11,381 nucleotides of DNA, from NCBI GenBank assembly GCA_002435785.1, contig DIUC01000014.1, positions 1-11,381 on the forward strand. Direction: 5' to 3'. Positions 5,469-11,381 of the stretch are shown piece by piece (positions within the stretch are counted from its first letter, which is position 1; each line of letters begins with the position of its first letter). Source of the stretch: Saprospiraceae bacterium UBA6168. Its GTDB lineage: Bacteria; Bacteroidota; Bacteroidia; Chitinophagales; Saprospiraceae. The position numbers and the translations under genes were made by a program. Under the pieces are notes generated by a model, which worked only from the letters and a program-made list of their open reading frames with translations, made no database searches and was not told the DNA's origin.

Positions 5469-6437
5469 CTTCGTTAGTTCCAAAATCTTGTCAAGGTTTG
5501 GCGACAGGATGATTTCCGTGCGGCGGTTCTTGGCCTTGTTGGCCTCGGAGTCGTTCGGCACGATGGGGTGGTGCATGCCCCTGCCCGATGCTATCATGCG
5601 GTGTGGCAGTACCCCGTTGAGGGCAAGTATCTTCACGACACTGGTGGCACGGCTGGTGCTGAGGTTCCAGTTGTAGTCCACGCCCCCGGCGTTGTCGGTG
5701 TGGCCTTCGACGATTACCTCAATGTTGGGGTTGTCGTTAAGGGCATTGGCGAGTTTGGTCAGTGCTGCCGAGCCATTTGCCTCCACCTTGTCGGAGCCGG
5801 ACTTGAAAAGCAGGTTTTGGCTCATGGACACGTAAATCTTGCCGTTGCGCTCCACCACGGTGAGGTCGGTGGCATTGAAGCCACGTAGGGCGGCGTTCAG
5901 GCTGGTGCGGAGGTTGTCCATTTGGGCCTGCTTTTCGGCCACGAGGCGCTCAAGTTCTGCCACCCGCTGCTCACGGGTCATCAGGTCAGTGCGCATGGAT
6001 TCGAGGCTGGCGTTTTGGTTGCCGATAGCCCCTTCAAGGCCCTCCAACTGGCGCTGCTGGCGGCGAAGCTCCTCCAAGCTTTGAGCAACTTGCTCCTCGT
6101 AAGACATCTTGTCGGAGGAATATTGCGTGAGCAACTTCGAGTTTTCCTTGGCCGCCTGTTCATATCGGGCGGAGAGTTCCTCGTTGTATTTTTTGAGGAG
6201 GCCGAGTTCCGTTTTTTGCTGTTCGATATTGTTCTTTGCCAGTTGAACTTGGGTCTCGGACATGCGAAGCTTGTTTTTTAGCTCCTCGTTTTCTTGGCTC
6301 GTGACCCGCAGGTTTTCGGATTCGGCCTTGAAGTGGTCACGGGCGGTCTGCATTTCCTTGTACTTCTGGGTGGAGACACAGCTTGTCGCAAACATTGCGG
6401 CAAAGGCCGCCAACAATACTAATTGATTGATTTTCAT
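5466..6437 (-). CDS. OmpA-family lipoprotein with coiled-coil region, 323 aa
   Basis: The N-terminus (MKINQLVLLAAFAAMFATSC) is a lipoprotein signal peptide with Cys20 as acceptor. Residues from about 25 to 185 are a long Glu/Gln/Leu-rich coiled coil. From about 205 to the end is an OmpA-like peptidoglycan-binding domain: EGHTDNAGG (244-252), a following NLSTSRA, SGRGMHHP and a final NRRTEI. Asp248 and Arg263 have the 15-residue spacing of the Asp/Arg pair that binds diaminopimelate in OmpA domains. The expected role is a structural tether between outer membrane and cell wall; the coiled coil may span the periplasm or form oligomers. There is no beta-barrel, so it is Pal/YiaD-like in plan rather than a classical OmpA porin. 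The ATG at 6435-6437 lies just downstream of a good -7 element, so the gene probably has its own promoter. Its stop codon lies in the downstream repeat array. Confidence 0.92.
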   Translation of the reverse strand: MKINQLVLLAAFAAMFATSCVSTQKYKEMQTARDHFKAESENLRVTSQENEELKNKLRMSETQVQLAKNNIEQQKTELGLLKKYNEELSARYEQAAKENSKLLTQYSSDKMSYEEQVAQSLEELRRQQRQLEGLEGAIGNQNASLESMRTDLMTREQRVAELERLVAEKQAQMDNLRTSLNAALRGFNATDLTVVERNGKIYVSMSQNLLFKSGSDKVEANGSAALTKLANALNDNPNIEVIVEGHTDNAGGVDYNWNLSTSRATSVVKILALNGVLPHRMIASGRGMHHPIVPNDSEANKAKNRRTEIILSPNLDKILELTK

Positions 6438-6462
6438 AGGAAAATGATTTTGTGATACTGGG

Positions 6463-6470
6463 CAAAGATA
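6463..6470 (-). promoter_or_regulatory. -7 promoter element of the OmpA-family gene
   Basis: The minus strand reads TATCTTTG, identical to the element before the antitoxin and matching TAnnTTTG. It lies 25 nt upstream of the ATG, implying a leader of about 19 nt. No clear -33 TTTG is seen. Confidence 0.55.
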
Positions 6471-6473
6471 GTT

Positions 6474-6537
6474 TGGATTGTTGAATTGCTATATTGTTGT
6501 ATTGAGGGGGAACCTCAACCAAAAATTCAACAATCCA
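6474..6537. repeat. Nested inverted repeat between TauE/SafE and OmpA-family genes
   Basis: TGGATTGTTGAATT at 6474-6487 is exactly inverted at 6524-6537 (14-bp arms). An inner stem TTGAGG/CCTCAA (6502-6507 with 6513-6518) lies within. The left half also shows an 8-bp period of TTGnnnnn units (6478, 6486, 6494, 6502). It starts 3 nt after the TauE/SafE stop and ends next to the OmpA-family -7 element. It may help end the upstream transcript, but there is no T run. Confidence 0.75.
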
Positions 6538-6540
6538 TTT

Positions 6541-7293
6541 TCACCAAAACAACAACAACACCGTGGCAAGGGTCATGCCGATGATGAACTTCCGGTACAG
6601 CGATTCGCTCAGGTGGCGGGTGATGGCGATGCCCAGCAATGCACCAAGGGCGATGATGGGGAACACCGCCAACCCCAATTGCAGGGTTTCCCAAGAAATG
6701 GTTTTCCATGAAAAAACATGGAACGGCACTTTGAACACGTTGATGGCGAGGTAAAACCAAGCGCCGGTGCCGATGAAACTGTTCTTTGGCAGCCGCATGG
6801 ACAACAGGTAGAGCGAAGTGACTGCCCCGGCCAGGTTGCCCACCATCGTCGTGTACCCAGCGGCGAGGCCCATTAGTGCAGCGAATGCCCAATGGTTGGG
6901 AATGAGGTGCTCGGTGCGGGTTTCCTGCCATACCATGATGACCACGCTGAGTACGATGATGACGCCCATGATTTGCTTAAACGCCTCATCGTCAATGTGT
7001 TGACTAGTGAACGTGCCGATGAAAATACCGACGAATGCCCACGGCAGCAGCTTCATCAGCAAGCCCCAGTCAGCGTGCCGACGGTAATACACGACGGCAA
7101 ACATATCGGCCATGATGAGCATCGGCAGCACGATGCCCGCCGACGCCTTGCCCCCGAACACATGCGCCATCACCGGCACAAGCATGGTGCCGAGGCCACC
7201 AAGCCCTGTTTTTGAAAGGCCGATGGCAAGCGCCGTGAGGGATACCACTGTCCATTGGAAGCCCGTGAGTTGGAACTGCTGGAGGAAGTCCAT
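6541..7293 (-). CDS. TauE/SafE-family (sulfite exporter-like) permease, 250 aa
   Basis: A very hydrophobic protein with about eight predicted membrane spans in two similar halves. The first repeat carries GLSKTGLGGLG (25-35), the second GLAAGYTTMVGNLAGA in mid-protein. This two-halves pattern with a glycine-rich motif after the first helix is typical of the TauE/SafE family (DUF81). Members export sulfite, sulfoacetate or other small organic anions, or are uncharacterised. It ends at the membrane with LATVLLLFW. The ATG at 7291-7293 (MDFLQQFQLTGFQW) was chosen because the in-frame extension to 7482 crosses a terminator-like hairpin and repeat DNA. The carbonic anhydrase/SulP unit lies upstream on the same strand but is separated by 218 nt with a terminator. 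Any functional link to the SulP transporter is therefore inference; the substrate is unknown. Confidence 0.88.
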   Translation of the reverse strand: MDFLQQFQLTGFQWTVVSLTALAIGLSKTGLGGLGTMLVPVMAHVFGGKASAGIVLPMLIMADMFAVVYYRRHADWGLLMKLLPWAFVGIFIGTFTSQHIDDEAFKQIMGVIIVLSVVIMVWQETRTEHLIPNHWAFAALMGLAAGYTTMVGNLAGAVTSLYLLSMRLPKNSFIGTGAWFYLAINVFKVPFHVFSWKTISWETLQLGLAVFPIIALGALLGIAITRHLSESLYRKFIIGMTLATVLLLFW

Positions 7294-7328
7294 TTTTTTC
7301 GGGCAAAGAAAAGGAAAGGTTTTCGGGT

Positions 7329-7355
7329 TTGTTGGATTGTCCGGTTGTCTTGTCA
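7329..7355. repeat. Degenerate 8-bp repeat in the TauE/SafE leader
   Basis: Three units with 8-bp spacing, TTGTTGGA, TTGTCCGG and TTGTCTTG, are followed by TCAGG. They have the same TTGnnnnn plan as the arrays at 5377-5468 and 6478-6509, but the units are diverged. The assignment as one family is inference. Confidence 0.35.
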
Positions 7356-7377
7356 GGTTTCTTTTCAAAGAAAAACC

Positions 7378-7408
7378 AAAAAAAGTGGCCGTACTTTGCA
7401 GCACGGCC
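7378..7408 (-). terminator. Intrinsic terminator candidate downstream of carbonic anhydrase
   Basis: On the minus strand GGCCGT (7408-7403) and ACGGCC (7392-7387) form a 6-bp GC-rich stem with a 10-nt loop, followed after two bases by a run of seven T (7384-7378). It lies about 100 nt after the carbonic anhydrase stop and before the TauE/SafE gene, which makes these separate transcription units likely. A second hairpin, AAGCTTT/AAAGCTT (7451-7457 and 7469-7475), lies between the stop and the terminator. Confidence 0.55.
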
Positions 7409-7511
7409 CCTGTCTCCCTGACGGAAGAATTCTTAATTAGAAACTGGCTGAAGCTTTCCTCCACTTGCAAAGCTTGGGTCAAGTCTTGGTAAACTCAAGC
7501 ATGAGCTTCGG

Positions 7512-8177
7512 TTATGCGGCCATCTCCAGTGCCTCGGCCTTGGCCGGTTCATTGAACATTTCCGACAAAAACTCCACTTCGCCAGTTTCCACACTGTACA
7601 TTGCACCTATAATTCCTATTTTTCCTTGTTTGTACAAGTTGCGGAGAATAGAGCTGCGCTGAAGCAAATCCTTCATTTGGTGGCGCACGTTTTCGGTGGC
7701 AACTTCCTGTACAAAGTCCTCGCTGCTCAGCCCCAGTTCCTTGCCAGCAATGGTCTCCACAGCGGGCTGAATCTTTTCCAACAGGGCAGTCAGGTGGCCC
7801 ATTTCCACATGCGAACATGCGCCCTTTACCGCTCCGCAACTGGAATGACCGAGCACCACCACGAGCTTTGAGCCAGCCACGTTGCAGGCAAACTCCATGC
7901 TGCCCAAAATGTCGTCGTTGAGCACATTGCCAGCTATCCGGACACTGAAGACATCGCCCAGCCCTTGGTCAAAAATCAGTTCGGCGGACGTGCGACTGTC
8001 AATGCAACTCAACACAATAGCAAAAGGAAACTGCCCGGAAGAGGTCTCGTTTACCTGTTGGAGTAGGTTTCGGTTGTAGCTGAGGTTGTTGACGAAACGT
8101 TGATTGCCCTCTTTGAGGAAATTCAACGCTTTGCGAGGAGTTAGGCTTTCTTGCGTTTCTTTGGTGTGAGTACGCAT
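7512..8177 (-). CDS. Beta-class carbonic anhydrase, 221 aa
   Basis: Catalyses reversible hydration of CO2 to bicarbonate in the cytosol. The beta-class zinc ligands are all present: Cys58 and Asp60 in SCIDSRT, and His111 and Cys114 in GHSSCGAVKG. Arg62 completes the Asp-Arg dyad that controls opening of the active site. RIAGNVLNDDILGSMEFA (80-97) is also characteristic. The length is normal for bacterial beta enzymes. The ATG at 8175-8177 (MRTHTKETQESLTPRKALNF) was chosen; the longer frame to 8237 adds a sequence with no homologous look. It follows the SulP gene by 76 nt on the same strand with no terminator between, so the two are probably co-transcribed. SulP-carbonic anhydrase pairing, sometimes as one fused protein, is known in bacteria and points to inorganic carbon handling. 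Confidence 0.95.
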   Translation of the reverse strand: MRTHTKETQESLTPRKALNFLKEGNQRFVNNLSYNRNLLQQVNETSSGQFPFAIVLSCIDSRTSAELIFDQGLGDVFSVRIAGNVLNDDILGSMEFACNVAGSKLVVVLGHSSCGAVKGACSHVEMGHLTALLEKIQPAVETIAGKELGLSSEDFVQEVATENVRHQMKDLLQRSSILRNLYKQGKIGIIGAMYSVETGEVEFLSEMFNEPAKAEALEMAA

Positions 8178-8253
8178 ATTCGATACTATTTTTTGCGGCA
8201 AGTGCAGGTAGAATCCAGTCCTGCCAGCACGGGCCAATGATGAAACTTACTTA

Positions 8254-9912
8254 TCAATTTTCAGTCCTTTCCAAATGCCTTTCTGCTCGGCGTTCCCGCC
8301 GCATTACCTTCTTTATCCGCACGATGGAATCGTTTTCCTGAGTCAGATTCGAAAAGCCCTTCAGCGTCAGTTCAACCCCATTAAGGCGGGCCTTTTCCCC
8401 ATAATCCCTAATCATTTCATAAACATCATAATCAATGTTGGCAGAACGAGTGGCGTCAATCTCCACCCTGCAGTTAGGCGGGATCTCATCGAGGGTGCGC
8501 ATGATGCTGGCACGGTTGAGGAAGGAAACATCCTCCGAAAGCTTAATCTTAATAAGGTCGCCTGGCTTGTGTGGCTCTTCGGCCAAGAAGTAGGGATTGC
8601 GGTAGTTGGTGAGGAGGATAAAGAAAACAGCCACCCCCATGCCCATGCCAATCCCCACAAGGAGGTCTGTAAAAATGATGCCCAACACCGTGACGATAAA
8701 GGGGATGAACTGGTACCATCCTTGGCGGTAAATCGTGATGAACAAGGAAGGCTTCGCCAATTTGTAACCCACCACAAACAAGATAGCCGCCAAGCATGAC
8801 AATGGTATCAGGTTTAGCAAGGAAGGAATGGCCAACGCCGCCAGCAGCATCAATACACCGTGCAAAATAGCAGAAGTCTTGGTTCGCCCGCCTGACTGGA
8901 TATTGGCGGAGCTGCGCACAATCACCTGCGTAATGGGCAACCCACCAAGCATCCCAGAAATGATGTTGCCCAATCCCTGCGCCTTTAGTTCCCGGTTGGT
9001 GGGCGTCACCCGCTTGAGGGGGTCCAGTTTGTCGGTGGCCTCCACGCACAGCAGTGTTTCGAGGCTGGCTACCACTGCAATGGTGATGGCCGTTGTGTAA
9101 ACAGCCACATTGGTCAACTGGCTAAAATCGGGAAGCGTGAAAAGGCCAAGGAAGCTGCCCCAACTCTCCACCACTGGCAATTGCACGAGGTGCTTGCCGT
9201 CAATGGCCAATTGCGGTGCCACGGCCATGAAAACCAAATTGAGCACAATGCCGCCTACCACCGCTACCAATGGACCTTGAATCCATTGAAAAATCTTGAC
9301 TTTTTTCATAAATGGCCGGTCCCATAAAATCAAAATGGCGAGCGCAAAAAGGGTGACGAGGACTGCCCCAGGTTGGATATAGCTCAGCATGTTCCCTAAT
9401 TCGGAGAAGGTGTTCTCCGCATCGGGCTGGTTAAAGTCCATACTGCCCTCCGGCACTTTGTCGTACCCGAAGGCATGGGGTATTTGTTTCAGAATGATGA
9501 TGATACCAATACCGGACAACATCCCTTTTATCACCGAGGATGGAAAATAATACCCGATGACGCCAGCCCGCAAGAACCCAAGGGCCATCTGAAAAACCCC
9601 TGCAATCACCACCGCCAAAAGGAAAGTTTCCCATGCCCCAAGCGAGGAAATGGCCGTCAGCACTATGACGGCGAGGCCCGCAGCAGGGCCGGATACCCCC
9701 AGCGGCGAGCCGCTCGCCAAGCCCACCACAATACCGCCGATGATGCCAGCAATAATGCCTGAAAAAAGTGGTGCACCAGAAGCCAGCGCAATGCCAAGGC
9801 AAAGCGGCGTGGCCACAAGGAACACGACGATACTGGCTGGCAGGTCATTTTTCAAATTGCTGAAAAGGCCTTTGCTCGGCATTTCCAAATGGGTGTTTTG
9901 ATTGGATTCCAT
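8254..9912 (-). CDS. SulP-family anion transporter with C-terminal STAS domain, 552 aa
   Basis: An inner-membrane anion transporter of the SulP/SLC26 family. N-terminal landmarks are LKNDLPASIVVFLVATPLCL (20-39), the ASGAP element (44-48) and GVSGPAAG (72-79). Later come the conserved stretches NRELKAQGLGNIISGMLGG and RSSANIQSGGRTKTSA, then two hydrophobic segments. A cytosolic STAS-like domain occupies roughly the last 100 residues (EDVSFLNRASI, SANIDYDVYEMIRDYG, NGVELTLKGF), ending in a basic Arg-rich tail. SulP proteins carry sulfate, bicarbonate or dicarboxylates. The linked carbonic anhydrase favours bicarbonate, as in BicA-like systems, but sulfate is not excluded, especially with a TauE/SafE gene nearby. 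The ATG at 9910-9912 (MESNQNTHLEMPSKG) is preferred over the in-frame extension to 9999. No clear -7 element was found upstream. Confidence 0.93.
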   Translation of the reverse strand: MESNQNTHLEMPSKGLFSNLKNDLPASIVVFLVATPLCLGIALASGAPLFSGIIAGIIGGIVVGLASGSPLGVSGPAAGLAVIVLTAISSLGAWETFLLAVVIAGVFQMALGFLRAGVIGYYFPSSVIKGMLSGIGIIIILKQIPHAFGYDKVPEGSMDFNQPDAENTFSELGNMLSYIQPGAVLVTLFALAILILWDRPFMKKVKIFQWIQGPLVAVVGGIVLNLVFMAVAPQLAIDGKHLVQLPVVESWGSFLGLFTLPDFSQLTNVAVYTTAITIAVVASLETLLCVEATDKLDPLKRVTPTNRELKAQGLGNIISGMLGGLPITQVIVRSSANIQSGGRTKTSAILHGVLMLLAALAIPSLLNLIPLSCLAAILFVVGYKLAKPSLFITIYRQGWYQFIPFIVTVLGIIFTDLLVGIGMGMGVAVFFILLTNYRNPYFLAEEPHKPGDLIKIKLSEDVSFLNRASIMRTLDEIPPNCRVEIDATRSANIDYDVYEMIRDYGEKARLNGVELTLKGFSNLTQENDSIVRIKKVMRRERRAERHLERTEN

Positions 9913-10179
9913 AAATTGATATTGATAAATGAGCCTCGCATTTTTACCATAAAAAAAATAGGCGAACAGCCTCAGCCATAAAAGTTTTAAAAACAACAAA
10001 AATGAACTTGGGTTATTAGAACCATTTTAGAATGAAATTAAAATTGGATTAGAACGCTACTGTTTTCCTTCCTATTTAATTTAGGTATCGCCGCACTACC
10101 AAAAACGCAATTACAGGCCCCGCTCATCCCCTTTCCATCGCACTTCATCCATTCTTCTTTCCATTTTTTTTGAAAAAAC

Positions 10180-10187
10180 TACCTTTG
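10180..10187 (+). promoter_or_regulatory. -7 promoter element of clpB
   Basis: TACCTTTG matches the TAnnTTTG consensus and is followed by a leader of about 40 nt to the clpB ATG. A TTTTTTTTG run lies only 7 nt upstream, too close for a normal -33 element. No CIRCE-type inverted repeat is visible, so heat control, if present, acts by another route. Confidence 0.5.
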
Positions 10188-10199
10188 CGAACATCCCCT

Positions 10200-10233
10200 A
10201 ATCCGAAATCCGAAATCGCAAATCCGCAATTGA
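10200..10233 (+). repeat. 7-bp tandem repeat forming the clpB leader
   Basis: Units AATCCGA (10200), AATCCGA (10207), AATCGCA (10214), AATCCGC (10221) and a last AATTGA (10228) run directly into the ATG at 10234. They leave no room for a Shine-Dalgarno sequence. The AATCCG core is shared with the repeat before the aldo/keto reductase gene. Confidence 0.75.
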
Positions 10234-11381
10234 ATGACCTACGACAACTTTACCATAAAGGCCCAAGACGCTATCCTGAAATCGCAGCAGATAGCCGCCG
10301 CCAACAGCCAACAACATGTGGACTCGGCGCACCTGCTCCGTGGCATCATCGAAACCGATGAGCATGTCGCCACTTTTTTATTTGAAAAATGTGGTATTGA
10401 CATGAACGTGCTGCAACGACAGCTCGAAACCCTCATCCAGCTCACCCCGAAAGTGACCGGCACCGAGAAGCAGTTCCTCACCCCAGAGGCCAACAAGGCG
10501 CTGGCCCGTGCCAAAAAAATGCTCCCAGACTTCGGCGACGAGTACATCAGCATCGAGCTGATTTTGCTGGGCATCCTCCAAAGCGACGACAAAACGGGCA
10601 AGCTGCTCAAGATGCTCGGCGCCGACGACGACCTGCTCCGCAAAGCCATCACCGACCTCCGCAAGGGCGAAAAAGTCACCGACCAGAGCAGCGACGAACA
10701 GTTCAACGCACTGACCAAGTTCGCCGTGAACCTCAACGCCTTGGCCGAAGAGGGCAAGCTCGACCCCATCGTGGGACGGGACGACGAAATCCGGCGGGTG
10801 CTGCACATCCTTTCCCGAAGGAAAAAAAACAACCCCATCCTCGTCGGCGACGCCGGGGTGGGCAAGACGGCCATCGTGGAGGGCATTGCCTGGCGCATCA
10901 TCAAACAGGACGTGCCGGACAATTTGCGGAGCAAAAAAATCTTCACGCTCGACATCTCGGCGCTCATCGCTGGCGCAAAATACAAGGGTGAGTTCGAGGA
11001 GCGGCTCAAGGCCGTCATCAAGCAGGTGCAGAACGCCAACGGCGAAATCATCCTGTTCATTGACGAAATCCACACCCTCGTTGGCGCTGGCGGCGGCAAC
11101 GGTGCCATGGACGCCGCCAACATCCTCAAGCCCGCACTGGCCCGTGGCGAGTTGCGCACCATCGGCGCCACCACCAGCGACGAGTACCAAAAGCATTTTG
11201 AAAAAGACCAGGCGCTCGTCCGCCGTTTCCAGAAGGTGCTCATCGAAGAACCGAGCGTGGAGGACACCATCAGCATCCTCCGGGGCGTACAGGAGAAGTA
11301 CGAGGTTTACCACAAAATCGCCATCAGCGACGAGGCGCTCGTGGCCGCCGCCGAACTCTCGCACCGCTACATCACCGACCG
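10234..11381 (+). CDS. clpB: ATP-dependent disaggregase ClpB, N-terminal 382 aa (cut by window end)
   Basis: ClpB is a cytosolic AAA+ hexamer that works with DnaK/DnaJ/GrpE to pull proteins out of aggregates. The visible part starts MTYDNFTIKAQDAILKSQQI. It contains the double Clp-N repeat (about 1-145), a linker, then the first AAA+ module: Walker A GDAGVGKT (205-212), the pore-loop Tyr250 in KYKGEFEER, Walker B ILFIDE (273-278), and Arg330/Arg331 in VRRFQK as arginine fingers. GAMDAANILKPALARGELRT and EPSVEDTISILRG are close to E. coli ClpB, and residue numbering is nearly the same. The absence of ClpA/ClpC-specific features, plus this similarity, supports ClpB. The middle coiled-coil propeller and second AAA+ module lie beyond the window. 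Walker A here is GDAGVGKT where GEPGVGKT is usual. It is divergent from SulP and has its own promoter. Confidence 0.95.
   Translation, partial: MTYDNFTIKAQDAILKSQQIAAANSQQHVDSAHLLRGIIETDEHVATFLFEKCGIDMNVLQRQLETLIQLTPKVTGTEKQFLTPEANKALARAKKMLPDFGDEYISIELILLGILQSDDKTGKLLKMLGADDDLLRKAITDLRKGEKVTDQSSDEQFNALTKFAVNLNALAEEGKLDPIVGRDDEIRRVLHILSRRKKNNPILVGDAGVGKTAIVEGIAWRIIKQDVPDNLRSKKIFTLDISALIAGAKYKGEFEERLKAVIKQVQNANGEIILFIDEIHTLVGAGGGNGAMDAANILKPALARGELRTIGATTSDEYQKHFEKDQALVRRFQKVLIEEPSVEDTISILRGVQEKYEVYHKIAISDEALVAAAELSHRYITD

Larger units (their letters stand above)
9913..10233. other. Divergent intergenic region between SulP and clpB
   Basis: This 321-nt gap has no credible gene. It is AT-rich on the SulP side. 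ATTAGAAC occurs twice as a direct repeat (10015-10022 and 10048-10055, 33 nt apart), possibly a regulator site or chance. The clpB side holds the TACCTTTG promoter element and a 7-bp repeat array that runs to the clpB ATG. No promoter consensus is clear for SulP, and no RNA gene is recognisable. Confidence 0.6.

Noticed and set aside
7294..7482. Upstream extension of the TauE/SafE permease
   Set aside because: It would cross a terminator-like hairpin and repeat DNA and add a hydrophilic leader not expected in this family.
8275..8799. Plus-strand open frame inside the SulP gene
   Set aside because: It is antisense to the STAS and last membrane part of SulP, with a His/Asn-rich product of no recognisable family.
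10239..11364. Two long minus-strand open frames opposite clpB
   Set aside because: They are antisense shadows of a strongly conserved, GC-rich clpB coding region. Their products are low-complexity (Ser/Leu- or Val/Asp/Gly-rich) without recognisable features.

Overview
The window looks like the chromosome of a member of the Bacteroidota, possibly a Saprospiria- or Chitinophagia-like lineage. The reasons are -7 promoter elements of the TAnnTTTG type (TATCTTTG before the antitoxin and the OmpA gene, TACCTTTG before clpB and perhaps before the aldo/keto reductase), few visible Shine-Dalgarno sequences, short Cys-anchored lipoproteins, and protein families typical of that phylum. Coding DNA is moderately GC-rich, except for an AT-rich small gene at the left edge. 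No rRNA, tRNA, CRISPR array, transposase or phage gene is visible.

Layout. Positions 11-1928 hold five minus-strand genes: two small uncharacterised proteins (one apparently frameshifted in a G run), a 188-aa protein of unknown function, and a MazF/PemK-like toxin preceded by its ribbon-helix-helix antitoxin. An 80-bp perfect palindrome sits at 533-612. Next come a short-chain dehydrogenase (minus, 2030-2740) and an aldo/keto reductase (plus, 2964-3911), divergent from each other across a gap filled with palindromic and tandem repeats. A small lipoprotein gene (3968-4381) and a serine/threonine dehydratase or serine racemase-like PLP enzyme (4445-5374) follow on the minus strand. Further minus-strand genes are an OmpA-family lipoprotein (5466-6437), a TauE/SafE permease (6541-7293), a beta-carbonic anhydrase (7512-8177) and a SulP transporter with a STAS domain (8254-9912). 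The window ends inside clpB (plus, from 10234).

Functional links. SulP and carbonic anhydrase form a probable two-gene unit, best read as bicarbonate uptake coupled to CO2/HCO3- interconversion. A hairpin with a T run then separates them from the TauE/SafE gene. The toxin-antitoxin pair has its own promoter with a candidate operator. The two NADPH-type oxidoreductases may share a divergent control region. clpB has its own promoter.

The least ordinary feature is between the genes. Most gaps hold short tandem or palindromic repeats: 8-bp TTGnnnnn units in three places, AATCCG-based units in two, a pair of CACGGACTG palindromes, and the 80-bp palindrome. In five cases the repeat ends 0-13 nt before a start codon. 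I see no unmistakably new multi-gene system; the repeat organisation and the small uncharacterised genes are the best leads.
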